From positions 1 through 33,419 of the forward strand of contig JAAYRV010000078.1 of assembly GCA_012518595.1 (NCBI GenBank): a stretch of DNA of 33,419 nucleotides. Reading direction: 5' to 3'. The notes under the pieces are model-generated. The model ran no database searches. It was not told where the DNA came from and worked only from the letters and a program-made list of their open reading frames with translations. Source of the stretch: Bacillota bacterium. GTDB taxonomy: Bacteria > Bacillota > SHA-98 > UBA4971. This document shows positions 25,044 to 32,985 of the stretch, one piece after another (position 1 is the first letter of the stretch; each line of letters opens with the position of its first letter). The translations under genes were made by a program, and so were the position numbers.

Positions 25044-25565
25044 CTATACGACGGTTACACCCAGGGTTTGCTCCATTTCTTTGAGAGCGAACTTGTGCGC
25101 TGCTTCATCAAATGATGACATGCAGTCTCTGAGAGCTGTAACCTTGTAATTCAACATCCTGGCATCTGCTGCCGTGTACAAGTTACAGATATTAGTGCAG
25201 ACCCCTACCAGCACTACTTCGTCTATGTCAAGCTCTCTTAAGGTAAGATCCAGATCCGTCTGAAAGAAGCCACTGTATCTTCGTTTAGGAATAATCTTAT
25301 CCCCTGGATGAGGCTTTAGCTCATCAACTACTTCCGCGCCGGGTGTTCCGATAATGCAATGAGGCGGGAACATATTAAACTCCGGATCGTCCTTGCTGTG
25401 CGTATCGCACACATAGATTATCGGCCATCTGCAAGACCTGGCCTTTTCGATTTCCCGAGAAATGGCTTCAACCACACCCTTTGCGGTGGGACCAATATAA
25501 AGCTTGCCGTCAGGCTCAACGAAATCTCTCAGCATATCTATTACGATAAGAGCTTTCTTCGGCAT
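25044..25565 (-). CDS. nicotinamidase/isochorismatase-family cysteine hydrolase
   Basis: A 173-residue hydrolase with the catalytic triad D10 (VIDMLRDF), K94 (KRRYSGF) and C123 (GVCTNIC). Possible metal ligands D54, H56 and H69 lie in CDTHSKDDPEF and PPHC, a pattern close to nicotinamidase PncA. The ATG follows GGGAGGAGTG. The family also includes ureidoacrylate and N-carbamoyl amidohydrolases, so it could serve nicotinamide salvage or one of the catabolic routes nearby. It precedes folP by about 40 bp on the same strand. Family is certain, substrate not. Confidence 0.88.
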   Translation of the reverse strand: MPKKALIVIDMLRDFVEPDGKLYIGPTAKGVVEAISREIEKARSCRWPIIYVCDTHSKDDPEFNMFPPHCIIGTPGAEVVDELKPHPGDKIIPKRRYSGFFQTDLDLTLRELDIDEVVLVGVCTNICNLYTAADARMLNYKVTALRDCMSSFDEAAHKFALKEMEQTLGVTVV

Positions 25566-25741
25566 GTCCTATCACTCCTCCCTTAGCGCAACACCTTCTA
25601 CATGCAGCACAGTACACACAGCACACCGTATCCCTCATCTTACTACATTCCGCATGCAGCAGGGCACATCCTGTCCCTTACCTCTATACACCCCACGTCA
25701 GTGCCATGCATTTCACATTCAACGCAACGTAGCCTACACAC

Positions 25742-25770
25742 AATAAATTCCTGTGCGCATAAATTGCCAA
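25742..25770 (-). promoter_or_regulatory. candidate promoter for the cysteine hydrolase-folate genes
   Basis: Read on the minus strand, TTGGCA (25770-25765) and TTTATT (25747-25742) are 17 bases apart, a fair -35/-10 match (5 of 6 and 4 of 6). It lies about 175 bp upstream of the hydrolase start at 25565. Weak evidence based on pattern only. Confidence 0.3.
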
Positions 25771-25819
25771 TGTCTACGCATATGAATGCTTACATACATG
25801 GATGCCCATATACATGAAT

Positions 25820-25992
25820 CCGGAGCGCCTTCTTAGTTTACTACAGAGTAACACAGGTGTTATGCACGTAAATTTCCAGCGCCTCTCCGATTGTCAGGTG
25901 ACACTTGTTACAGCATGACTTTCCGGCGTCTATTCGGTTTGCAAGTAACACAGATGTTACGGCGTGGCTTTCCAGTATCTGTTCGCAGCCAA
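25820..25992. repeat. imperfect ~48-nt tandem repeats with GTAACA/TGTTAC palindromes
   Basis: Three adjacent units start at 25848, 25898 and 25945. Each opens with an inverted repeat: GTAACACAGGTGTTAT, GTGACACTTGTTAC and GTAACACAGATGTTAC (the last perfect, GTAACA-N4-TGTTAC). Each continues with a related tail containing TTTCCrGyG or similar and a TTCG-type end. A partial tail resembling AGCGCCTTCT precedes the first unit at about 25822. Units are 47-50 bases. They could be operators for a dimeric regulator in register, an RNA structural array, or a degenerate REP-type element. Confidence 0.65.
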
Positions 25993-26026
25993 TTACAGAA
26001 TGGCGCATGTCGCGCGCGTGGATCTT

Positions 26027-26710
26027 CTAAAGTGACTGCTGGATTTGTGCCATAACCCGTTCAAAAATGTCACTCCCTGATGACATGCAATTTGCCACAT
26101 CGCCTTCTATGCACTTGACAAAAGACGCATCTTTGATCGAAGGCAAATTAACCCTTACATTGAAATACGCGCCTCTCATCCCGGCCCAAGCGCTAAGACA
26201 GGCAACTGCCACATCTGAAAGCGCACTTTTCATCCCATACTCTACCATAGCCTCTGTAAGACGCAATACTTCCAGTGCACACGTGACTACTTCAGCCGGC
26301 ACACGACACGCATCTTTAAGCGCATCTTGGATAGCAAGAGACCTGGCTTGCTTCTCCTCTTCAGTGCTCTTAGGCAACTTATAAGCGGTCATTACCTTAT
26401 CATAAGCTGCCGAATCCTCGTTGGCAAGATCCAAGAAACGCGCTTGGAGATGGTTAGCAGTGTTTACCATATCGAGCATACGTTGTTTCAGGGCTTGATT
26501 CTCGCACTGAGTGTCACTATCTTCTCCATCGCGTTTTCCTGACGTCTTAGCCTGTACCCGGGCAGCGGTTAAAGAGCCAACCATGCCTACCAAGGCAGAT
26601 GAAAGGCCTACTATTAAAGCGGACACACTTCCCCCTCCCGGAGTGGGAGACCCTTCAGCGACGGCTTGGATAAACTCAGATACCGTTAATTCCCCAAATT
26701 TGACAGTCAA
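26027..26710 (-). CDS. fchA: cyclodeaminase/cyclohydrolase family protein (formimidoyl-THF cyclodeaminase-like)
   Basis: A 227-residue helical protein with the family N-terminal signature EGSPTPGGGSVSAL at about 19-32 and the DEDSAAYDKVM-like segment NEDSAAYDKVMTAYKLP. FchA converts 5-formimino-tetrahydrofolate to methenyl-tetrahydrofolate and ammonia. The TTG start at 26710 follows GGAGGCG and overlaps the hutI stop by 4 bases. With FtcD encoded two genes upstream, the pair supplies one-carbon units from formiminoglutamate (or formiminoglycine in purine-fermenting clostridia). Confidence 0.9.
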   Translation of the reverse strand: MTVKFGELTVSEFIQAVAEGSPTPGGGSVSALIVGLSSALVGMVGSLTAARVQAKTSGKRDGEDSDTQCENQALKQRMLDMVNTANHLQARFLDLANEDSAAYDKVMTAYKLPKSTEEEKQARSLAIQDALKDACRVPAEVVTCALEVLRLTEAMVEYGMKSALSDVAVACLSAWAGMRGAYFNVRVNLPSIKDASFVKCIEGDVANCMSSGSDIFERVMAQIQQSL

Positions 26711-28032
26711 GACACAATTCGCCTCCCTTCGCTTACAACAAGCCTTCCTTCTTTGATTACTTTGTCCACAATATTCGTGCCTGGTTTGTACGGAATCTTC
26801 AGGTGTGTGTCAGCATCTATAACAACCATATCCGCAAGCTTCCCTATCTCGAGACTTCCCACCTGGTTTCCCCGCATTAACCCATGTGCAGCATTGATAG
26901 TGCTTGCGCATATAATTTCCGCCGGGTGTAGCTTCATTCCAAGGGCAGCTACGTTCATGACAAACTGCATAGACAGGGTAGGACTGGTGCCCGGATTAAA
27001 ATCGGTAGCCAAAGCTACAGGGCAGCCAGCCGAGATGAACGCTCTGGCATCTGCGTATCGCCCCAGCCCGAGAGTGAACGAAGTCGCCGGAAGAAGCGTC
27101 GCTGTCACCCCTGCCTCCGCCATTTTACGAATGCCTTCTTCTGAAGCGTACAGCAAATGTTCTGCAGAGACGGCTCGGATTTCCGCTGCCAACTCAGCTC
27201 CACCTAAGGAAGCCATTTCATCTGCATGAATCCTGGGAAGAAGGCCTAAAGCAAGTCCTGCCTCCAATATCCTTCTGGATTGCCGGACTGAAAACACTCC
27301 TTCTTCACAGAACACGTCGCAAAACTCTGCCAGGCCCTCCTCTTTGACCGCGGGAAGCATGTCATCTATCACATGCCGCACATATCCTTCCGTATCTCCG
27401 GCAAATTCAGGCGGCACAGCATGAGCGCCCATGAACGTGCTAACCACATCAATCGGGTGAAGCTTGTCTAATTCCCGTATGACGCGAAGAGTTTTCAGTT
27501 CCTCATCTACGGATAACCCGTACCCGCTTTTGATTTCTACGGTAGTCGTTCCGTGGCACATCATTGTGTCCAGATATGCGAGACCTAAGTCCACAAGATG
27601 GGAATGAGTGGCATTGCGTGTGGCTCTGACTGTAGAGAGAATTCCACCGCCGGCTGATAATATCTGAAGGTAGGTCTTCCCTTCAGCCCTTTGAATGAAC
27701 TCTTTTTCTCTGGAGCCTGCAAAAACCAGATGGGTGTGGGAATCCACAAATCCGGGCAAGACCACCATACCTGTAGCGTCTATTACTTCTGCGTCTGGCA
27801 CCGGCTCAACTCTTCTCCTAACCTCATGGGTTTCTCCTACTGCTACAATACGTCCGTTAAACGCAGCTACGCTCCCACCTGAGATTATCGATAGATCCCT
27901 CATGGAAGAGCCGATACGCGGCCCGGCTGCTCCGCCTTTAGATGGATCAGCTGCAAGAGTAATAAGTTCGGACGCGTTCTCAACCAGCAAATCAGCGCGA
28001 ATACCCGAACCTCCTCTATTCATGAATATCAT
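26707..28032 (-). CDS. hutI: imidazolonepropionase
   Basis: A 441-residue amidohydrolase with DSHTHLVFAGSRE (H99, H101), VEIKSGYGLS, MGAHAVPPEF, HADEM and ATDFNPGTSPT, the diagnostic set for HutI. It opens 4-imidazolone-5-propionate to N-formimino-L-glutamate in histidine degradation. The N-terminal part is about 30 residues longer than usual around residues 27-50. ATG at 28032 follows a GGGGG tract closely; ATG at 28023 is also possible. It sits between ftcD and fchA on the same strand. Histidase and urocanase genes are not in the window. Confidence 0.93.
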   Translation of the reverse strand: MIFMNRGGSGIRADLLVENASELITLAADPSKGGAAGPRIGSSMRDLSIISGGSVAAFNGRIVAVGETHEVRRRVEPVPDAEVIDATGMVVLPGFVDSHTHLVFAGSREKEFIQRAEGKTYLQILSAGGGILSTVRATRNATHSHLVDLGLAYLDTMMCHGTTTVEIKSGYGLSVDEELKTLRVIRELDKLHPIDVVSTFMGAHAVPPEFAGDTEGYVRHVIDDMLPAVKEEGLAEFCDVFCEEGVFSVRQSRRILEAGLALGLLPRIHADEMASLGGAELAAEIRAVSAEHLLYASEEGIRKMAEAGVTATLLPATSFTLGLGRYADARAFISAGCPVALATDFNPGTSPTLSMQFVMNVAALGMKLHPAEIICASTINAAHGLMRGNQVGSLEIGKLADMVVIDADTHLKIPYKPGTNIVDKVIKEGRLVVSEGRRIVS

Positions 28033-28077
28033 TAACCCCCTTTGTCGGGAGACCGGTCACCGTATTTCAACCAGGCT

Positions 28078-28980
28078 CTATTCGCCCCATATTTTAGCTT
28101 CTAACACCTGTTCCCTGGAGAAGTCCTCAAAGCGGAGGTAATGCTCGGCTGCATCCAAGAGAGCGTCCATAGGAGCAAGGCCTATAAGCTCACTACCGAC
28201 AACAGACACGCCGTAGCGTTCAGCTTCTGTCTTCACCAAGTTAAAAACCACATGAATAGGGGTCTTCTTGAAATTCGTGAGGTTCATGGAGACTTGAGCC
28301 AAATTCCTGTCATCCAGCATGATGCCAAGGGCTTTCACATACATCAAGCCGCCGCTGCTTGCTCGAACCCGCCGAGCTATCTTCTTTGCAATAGAAACAT
28401 CAGGCGTGCTGAGATTAATATTGTAAGCAACCAGATAATTACGGGCTCCTATGACTGTAGCGCCTGCAGTAGGATGCATAACAGGCTCGCCGAAGTCAGG
28501 ATGCCTCGCCGGGAGACTAATCTCCTTCTTGAGACCTTCATATTCTCCTCTCCGGATGTTGGCGAGGTTTCGTCGGTCTTCACGAGTAGCTGCTTCTTCA
28601 TAAAGATATACCGGAACATGAAGCTTCTCTGCGACTTCTTCGCCCAAGGATCGTGCCAGGTCTACGCAGTCATCCATAGTGACTCCACTCACCGGCACAA
28701 AAGGAACGACATCTGTAGCTCCGATACGTGGATGCTCTCCTTGGTGCTTCTCCATATCTATGAGTTCAGCAGCACGTGAAATTGCCCTAAACGCTGCAGA
28801 TTTTACTGCGATAGGTTCACCGGCAAAAGTCAGGACAGACCGATTATGGTTTACGTCAGACGTCTGATTCAGTAGTCTTACTCCCGGAACGCTTTTGACT
28901 GCATCTGCAATTTCCTGTACTACCCCAGGCCTTCGTCCTTCACTAAAATTAGGGACACACTCTACAATTCTTGTTTTCAT
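28078..28980 (-). CDS. ftcD: glutamate formimidoyltransferase
   Basis: A 300-residue monofunctional formiminotransferase starting MKTRIVECVPNFSEGR, the conserved beginning of the family. It also contains GEHPRIGATDVVPFVP and the YNINLSTPD segment. It moves the formimino group of formiminoglutamate to tetrahydrofolate, feeding FchA. ATG at 28980 is chosen because it starts the conserved core; an in-frame ATG at 29013 lies upstream, but the two AGGAGGT repeats between them would then be coding (QEVQEV) and serve better as ribosome sites. The usual cyclodeaminase domain of the fused enzyme is supplied separately by FchA. Confidence 0.93.
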   Translation of the reverse strand: MKTRIVECVPNFSEGRRPGVVQEIADAVKSVPGVRLLNQTSDVNHNRSVLTFAGEPIAVKSAAFRAISRAAELIDMEKHQGEHPRIGATDVVPFVPVSGVTMDDCVDLARSLGEEVAEKLHVPVYLYEEAATREDRRNLANIRRGEYEGLKKEISLPARHPDFGEPVMHPTAGATVIGARNYLVAYNINLSTPDVSIAKKIARRVRASSGGLMYVKALGIMLDDRNLAQVSMNLTNFKKTPIHVVFNLVKTEAERYGVSVVGSELIGLAPMDALLDAAEHYLRFEDFSREQVLEAKIWGE

Positions 28981-29026
28981 AGGATCTGCTCTTACCTCCT
29001 GTACCTCCTGCATGCTATCTACGGCC

Positions 29027-29440
29027 TTATTTCGTCAGGGGCGCCGTCTTTCCTTCCCGATTTTGTCCCTTCGTTCCCGATTTGCGCCTGGCCAGCTCCT
29101 TGAGCGCCTCATGTACGTCGTTCGCCATGTCCCATACATTGCAGTCCTGATTTGCGAGAATCGCAACTACAGTGCCAGTATCAGGATAATATCGGAGAAC
29201 ACCGTCGACGCCGGGGTTTCCGCCGTCCTTCTGCATGTACATGATCCTGCAGCTGCCCGGTTCGAGCGCGAATTCGAATGCGTATCCCATCATTAGGTTT
29301 CACATCCATTCTGACAACAGGTTGCACTATGCTCATCTCAACACGGCATGCGTGGCTCGCATAAAAGGCGCCGACATTCAGCCTATGAATACGCTGAACA
29401 CGGCGCGTTGAACTTATCTTATGAGTCAACTAACCCACGG
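29027..29440 (-). pseudogene. decayed serine hydrolase (beta-lactamase family) C-terminal fragment
   Basis: The open part (29293 down to 29027) reads MMGYAFEFALEP, then GGNPGVDGVLRYYPDTGTVV and AILANQD. This resembles the C-terminal region of beta-lactamase-type serine hydrolases (GYGFE..., GGxPGF...YPD.G..V.VLSN). The catalytic SxxK and YxN regions are missing. Upstream, up to about 29440, the same frame is broken by several stops, with short pieces such as LLSEWM that may be remnants. It is most likely a truncated, non-functional relic between ftcD and trxA; a small independent gene is possible but less likely. Confidence 0.6.
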
Positions 29441-29456
29441 GTTTTCGGCTGAAGTT

Positions 29457-29783
29457 TTATAACTTAGCGTCAACAAGCCTTGCAAGTTCCTGCTTAGGCC
29501 TGAACCCTACGAATCGCTCCACAGCTTCTCCGCCTTTGAAGAGAATAAGCGTAGGTATGCTCATTACTCCATACGCACCAGCTGACTCAGGATTCTCGTC
29601 TACATTCAACTTCGCTACCTTCATTTTCCCTGAGTACGCCTGTGCCATCTGCTCCACTACCGGAGCCATCATCCGGCACGGTCCGCACCACTCAGCCCAG
29701 AAATCCACAAGCACAGGTTCAGTAGCGTTTAGAACTTCGTCTTTGAATGTTGCGTCCTTAACCTCAATTACTCCGCCTGCCAT
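29457..29783 (-). CDS. trxA: thioredoxin
   Basis: A 108-residue thioredoxin of standard length with the redox motif WCGPC (C33, C36), [16 protein letters not shown], and the cis-proline in MSIPTL. It reduces protein disulfides in the cytoplasm. GAAAGGAAGGG precedes the ATG. It lies 70 bp downstream of csoR on the same strand, so it may share the CsoR-controlled promoter. Confidence 0.96.
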   Translation of the reverse strand: MAGGVIEVKDATFKDEVLNATEPVLVDFWAEWCGPCRMMAPVVEQMAQAYSGKMKVAKLNVDENPESAGAYGVMSIPTLILFKGGEAVERFVGFRPKQELARLVDAKL

Positions 29784-29853
29784 ATCTAACCCTTCCTTTC
29801 TTCCCGCTATAAGTCTGTCATATTAAAGCTCTTCATATGTCTATAGGCTATAC

Positions 29854-30210
29854 CTACGCAAGCTTGCTGAAAAGTCTTGCGAAACCCGCAATTTTGTCGC
29901 TGCAATTTCCTTCCCCTGAGGAGACACTCCGTGCAACACACTCAACTAAGTGCGACCCTGCTATGGCTACACCTGCTTGCGTTACAGCGGCCTTTAAGGC
30001 AGCAACCTGGATGATAATGTCTTCACAAGGCCGTCCCTCTTCAACCATTCTTTGGACTCCCCTGGCCTGACCTTCTATACGCCTTAGCCTTGTCACAATA
30101 TCATTCTTAGCATTTTCACTAAGTAGTAATGTATTCTTATCATCGTCAGTCAGTGTTGGCATATCAGGCTCAACAACTCCTCGTTGCCTGGGTAATTCGC
30201 TTTGTTTCAC
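29854..30210 (-). CDS. csoR: CsoR-family metal-sensing repressor
   Basis: A 118-residue all-helical repressor with RLRRIEGQARGVQRMVEEG and the Cu(I)-site triad C62, H87 and C91 (in RPCEDI and SHLVEC). Retention of the histidine favours a copper-type CsoR over the persulfide sensor CstR, which lacks it; an extra cysteine, C103, is near the C terminus. An N-terminal tail of about 25 residues is longer than usual. The GTG at 30210 abuts AAGGA, so translation might depend on the AGGAGGAGG further upstream or begin at ATG 30162. No copper ATPase or chaperone gene is nearby; thioredoxin follows. Confidence 0.9.
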   Translation of the reverse strand: MKQSELPRQRGVVEPDMPTLTDDDKNTLLLSENAKNDIVTRLRRIEGQARGVQRMVEEGRPCEDIIIQVAALKAAVTQAGVAIAGSHLVECVARSVSSGEGNCSDKIAGFARLFSKLA

Positions 30211-30381
30211 TCCTTCTTACGCACCTCCTCCTTGCCTACCTGCGCCTGTCAAGCTGCTCCTGCCTACCTGCTCCTTGCGGGCTGCGCCAGGGGCACGATC
30301 AGCCGTGTGGCAGCCGGTGCGATAGGCAGCCTACTTCACAAAACAATAAGCGATGATACTGTACTCACTCATATGCCCTCA

Positions 30382-30427
30382 TATACCCTACGGGGTATAA
30401 TATACCTCGTCAAGAAACTTTTGTCAA
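30382..30427 (-). promoter_or_regulatory. csoR promoter with CsoR-type operator
   Basis: On the minus strand, TTGACA (30427-30422) and TATATT (30404-30399) are 17 bases apart, a near-consensus promoter pointing to csoR. A perfect inverted repeat TATACCC-TACG-GGGTATA occupies 30382-30399, exactly over the -10 downstream edge and start site. ATACCCTACGGGGTAT is the classical CsoR operator type known from Bacillus copper genes. It implies autorepression of csoR, relieved by metal. The operator assignment is by similarity to the known motif. Confidence 0.8.
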
Positions 30428-30568
30428 TAGGGGCTACGGGCGCCTCTAATGAACTGTAATGGTGAAAATGTGGCAGGAAATCAGCATATGTCAGCTAATG
30501 ACACTAAATCACAGGCAGCAGTTACCCAACTCGAATCAATTTCGAGTACATTTTTGATGGGACAATAT

Positions 30569-30610
30569 TATGTCAAGCCGTTGACATATGTTACAAAGCA
30601 GTTATATAAT
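30569..30610 (+). promoter_or_regulatory. near-consensus promoter with overlapping palindrome for the ABC transporter
   Basis: TTGACA (30581-30586) and TATAAT (30605-30610) are both perfect hexamers, 18 bases apart, about 72 bp before the binding-protein start. The -35 forms the right arm of a perfect inverted repeat TATGTCAA-GCCG-TTGACATA (30569-30588), a likely repressor operator. No regulator gene for it is in the window. Confidence 0.75.
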
Positions 30611-30618
30611 GGTAATAA

Positions 30619-30635
30619 GCCATTTCATAAATGGC
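30619..30635 (+). other. 5'-end mRNA hairpin of the transporter transcript
   Basis: GCCATTT (30619-30625) pairs with AAATGGC (30629-30635) around a 3-base loop, right where the transcript from the upstream promoter should start (about 30617). Such 5'-terminal stems often protect mRNA from decay. The self-complementary GCGGCCGC follows shortly after. Function inferred. Confidence 0.4.
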
Positions 30636-30682
30636 CAAGGGAAGCGGCCGCCCCTAAAAAAACGAGTTGAGGAGGAAGAAGC

Positions 30683-31969
30683 ATGAAGAAAGCGAGACTC
30701 CTAACGTTAGCACTCTGTTTAATGCTTATCTTTTCTTTTTCATCCGCTCTGGGGTTTGCTCAAACAACTGTTGATGTAACCGTACTTAATTCTAAAGGTG
30801 AGATTCAAACTCAATTGGAGGAGATTGCAGAGCACTATAACAGGGCAACTTCTGGAGTGAAGGTAGAGATCGTACCTTGTCCGGTTGGGCAATCGCCTTT
30901 TGAGAGAACTATGGCTATGTATTCTGCAGGTAATGCACCTACTATCGCTATGCTGGATCCTGCAGATGTAGTGAGATTCCAAGATAAAGCTTTAGACCTT
31001 ACTGCAGAACAATGGGTAAAAGATGCAATTGAGAGAAGTTTGGACAGGTCAACCTTACCTAATGGCAGTGTGATCGGGTTTCCCTTTACGGTCGAAGCAT
31101 ATGGTTTTATCTACAACAAACAAGTAGTGGACAAAGCGGTGGGAGGTAAGTTTGATCCTATGTCAATTAAGACCACCGCTGACTTGGAAGCATTGTTCAA
31201 CAAAATTGAATCTTCAGGCACAGGAGCTTTAGTTATTTCACCTATGGATTGGTCTTTAGGCGCACATTTCTTGGCTGTGTCTTATACAACCCAGTCCGCC
31301 AATTCTTCTGGCATTGATGAGTTCTTCTCAAAACTTAGAGACGGCAAAGCTAATCTAGCAGCAAACAAACAATTTATTGGTTTAATGGACACCTTTGATA
31401 TGATGAAAAAATATAACGTTGACAAGAACGATCCCTTATCTGGAACATATGACAGGGGACCAGAACTATTAGGTAAAGGTAAAGTTGGTATTTGGTTTAT
31501 GGGTAACTGGGCATGGCCAAACATAAATGAATTTGATACTGCTAATGGCCAATATGGTTTCTTGCCGGTTCCGATCAGCAATAACCCCAGTGATTATGGC
31601 AACTCTCAGATTCCGGTAGGTGTAACCAAGTATTTTATTGTTGATCGAGAACAGAGTACTGAAGCACAGCAGAAAGCAGCAAAGAATTTCTTGAACTGGT
31701 TGGTATATGACGAGAAAGGTCAAGAATATGTTGTAAATCAAGCCAATGTCATTCCAGCCTTCAAAAACGTTACAGTAGAACCTAAAGATCCCTTGGCTAA
31801 ATCAATATTAGAATATGTCATGAATGGTAAAACCCTAGAGTTCATGACTCAATTACCAGCAGATCACTGGCCTGTAGTAGGAGCTTCGATGCAGAAATAT
31901 TTAGCTGGAGCTATCGACAGAAATGGATTAGCTGCTGAAATTGAAGGATATTGGAGTAAGTTGCGGTAA
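30683..31969 (+). CDS. sugar-type ABC transporter extracellular solute-binding protein
   Basis: A 428-residue binding protein of the MalE-like family (EEIAEHYNRATSGVKVEIVP near the N terminus, FPFTVEAYGFIYNKQVVDK, GKVGIWFMGNW). Residues 1-26 form a signal peptide, MKKARLLTLALCLMLIFS then SSALGFA, with a probable cleavage after GFA. There is no lipobox cysteine, unlike most Gram-positive binding proteins, so it may be free in a periplasm. GAGGAGGAAG precedes the ATG. It heads an operon with two permeases; the ATPase gene is not seen. Base composition is more AT-rich than that of the genes to the left. Substrate probably a sugar or oligosaccharide, inferred from the family. Confidence 0.92.
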   Translation: MKKARLLTLALCLMLIFSFSSALGFAQTTVDVTVLNSKGEIQTQLEEIAEHYNRATSGVKVEIVPCPVGQSPFERTMAMYSAGNAPTIAMLDPADVVRFQDKALDLTAEQWVKDAIERSLDRSTLPNGSVIGFPFTVEAYGFIYNKQVVDKAVGGKFDPMSIKTTADLEALFNKIESSGTGALVISPMDWSLGAHFLAVSYTTQSANSSGIDEFFSKLRDGKANLAANKQFIGLMDTFDMMKKYNVDKNDPLSGTYDRGPELLGKGKVGIWFMGNWAWPNINEFDTANGQYGFLPVPISNNPSDYGNSQIPVGVTKYFIVDREQSTEAQQKAAKNFLNWLVYDEKGQEYVVNQANVIPAFKNVTVEPKDPLAKSILEYVMNGKTLEFMTQLPADHWPVVGASMQKYLAGAIDRNGLAAEIEGYWSKLR

Positions 31970-31982
31970 AACTTTAGACTAA

Positions 31983-32023
31983 AGGCACTAAATAACGGGC
32001 ATCATGCCCGTTATTTAGTGCCT
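31983..32023 (+). terminator. long intercistronic hairpin between binding protein and permease
   Basis: AGGCACTAAATAACGGGC (31983-32000) pairs perfectly with GCCCGTTATTTAGTGCCT (32006-32023), an 18-bp stem with a 5-base loop. There is no T run behind it, so it probably acts as a partial terminator and a 3' stabiliser that lets the binding protein be made in excess of the permeases, as in maltose-type operons. Confidence 0.7.
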
Positions 32024-32100
32024 GATAAATTATTGGCTTCTGAATAGAATCTTATGATAATGAGTGTCTGCCGGAAGTATGATATGAGGAGTTAAAGAAG

Positions 32101-32985
32101 ATGGATACAGCAAAGAGTTTTCTTAAGAAATTAAGAACATTCTTAATATTTGCTGGACCGACTACTTTTGTCTTCTTATTTGTTGTTATTTTTCCTTTTA
32201 TCTTTGGTATTTATTTATCCTTGACCAACTGGGATGGGATAGCATCTGTCTACCGTTTTATTGGTTTTAGTAACTACTTAACTGTCTTTCAAGATCAGTT
32301 CTTTTGGAATTCATTTTTGCTTACAGTTAAATATGTTTTATATACCGTTATTTTTGTTAACTTAATCGCTTTTACCCTAGCTTATTTACTGACTAGTGGT
32401 ATTAAAGGGGAAGAAGTTCTGCGAGCAGGGTTTTTTGTTCCTAATCTTATTGGTGGAATAGTTTTAGGACTCATCTGGCATTTTGTTTTCTCGCGCGCTC
32501 TAGTTTTTCTAGGTAAGAGTCTGAACTTGGAACTGTTTTCTTATTCATGGTTGGCAAATCCACAAAAAGCATTATGGACATTAGTTATTGTTAGTGTTTG
32601 GCAGTATTCAGGGTATATGATGCTAATACATATTGCAGGTTTGGTAAATATACCTAAAGAAGTAATAGAGGCTGCCCTCATAGATGGTGCTAATGACGGA
32701 CAACGGATAATAAGAATTATTCTTCCACTGATGGTACCATCGTTTGTTGTATCTATGTTTTTGACGTTGCAGAGAGGTTTCATGGTTTATGATGTTAACT
32801 TGGCTCTTACCAATGGAGGCCCTTTTAGAAGTACTGAGCTAATATCCATGCATGTCTATAAAAAAGCATTCTTGGCTCAAGAATATGGAATAGGACAGTC
32901 CCAAGCATTTATCCTCTTTATCATAGTAGCTGCGATAACTCTTACGCAAGTTTATTTTAGTAAGAAGTTGGAGGTGGAGATGTGA
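32101..32985 (+). CDS. sugar ABC transporter permease (MalF/UgpA type)
   Basis: A 294-residue inner-membrane permease with about six hydrophobic segments (starting TFLIFAGPTTFVFLFVVIFP) and the cytoplasmic EAA loop EAALIDGANDGQRIIRIILP that contacts the ATPase. It has the usual length for this family. AGGAGTTAAAG precedes the ATG. The stop codon overlaps the next permease start (ATGA), showing tight coupling. Confidence 0.95.
   Translation: MDTAKSFLKKLRTFLIFAGPTTFVFLFVVIFPFIFGIYLSLTNWDGIASVYRFIGFSNYLTVFQDQFFWNSFLLTVKYVLYTVIFVNLIAFTLAYLLTSGIKGEEVLRAGFFVPNLIGGIVLGLIWHFVFSRALVFLGKSLNLELFSYSWLANPQKALWTLVIVSVWQYSGYMMLIHIAGLVNIPKEVIEAALIDGANDGQRIIRIILPLMVPSFVVSMFLTLQRGFMVYDVNLALTNGGPFRSTELISMHVYKKAFLAQEYGIGQSQAFILFIIVAAITLTQVYFSKKLEVEM

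Larger units (their letters stand above)
25566..26026. other. 461-bp non-coding region with palindromic repeats
   Basis: No convincing gene is visible on either strand; the open frames are short and low in complexity. The left half (25600-25800) is rich in CATGCA/CACA-type words. The right half carries the tandem palindrome-bearing repeats listed separately. It separates the end of fchA from the start of the cysteine hydrolase on the same strand, so it should hold the hydrolase promoter and perhaps the end of the hut transcript, but no intrinsic terminator is obvious. Confidence 0.6.
30211..30682. other. 472-bp intergenic region between divergent csoR and ABC transporter genes
   Basis: No gene is visible. 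It contains, left to right, a csoR leader of about 180 nt with a near-duplicate (CTCCTTGCCTACCTGC at 30228-30243 and CTCCTGCCTACCTGC at 30257-30271), the CsoR promoter/operator (30382-30427), about 140 bp without recognised elements, and the transporter promoter with its 5' hairpin (30569-30635). Confidence 0.7.

Noticed and set aside
25600-25992. CRISPR array
   Set aside because: The repeats are imperfect along their full length, lack constant repeat and unique spacer structure, and no cas gene is nearby.
30449-30670. A 73-codon plus-strand frame upstream of the binding protein
   Set aside because: It spans the perfect -35/-10 promoter and the 5' hairpin and resembles no protein family.
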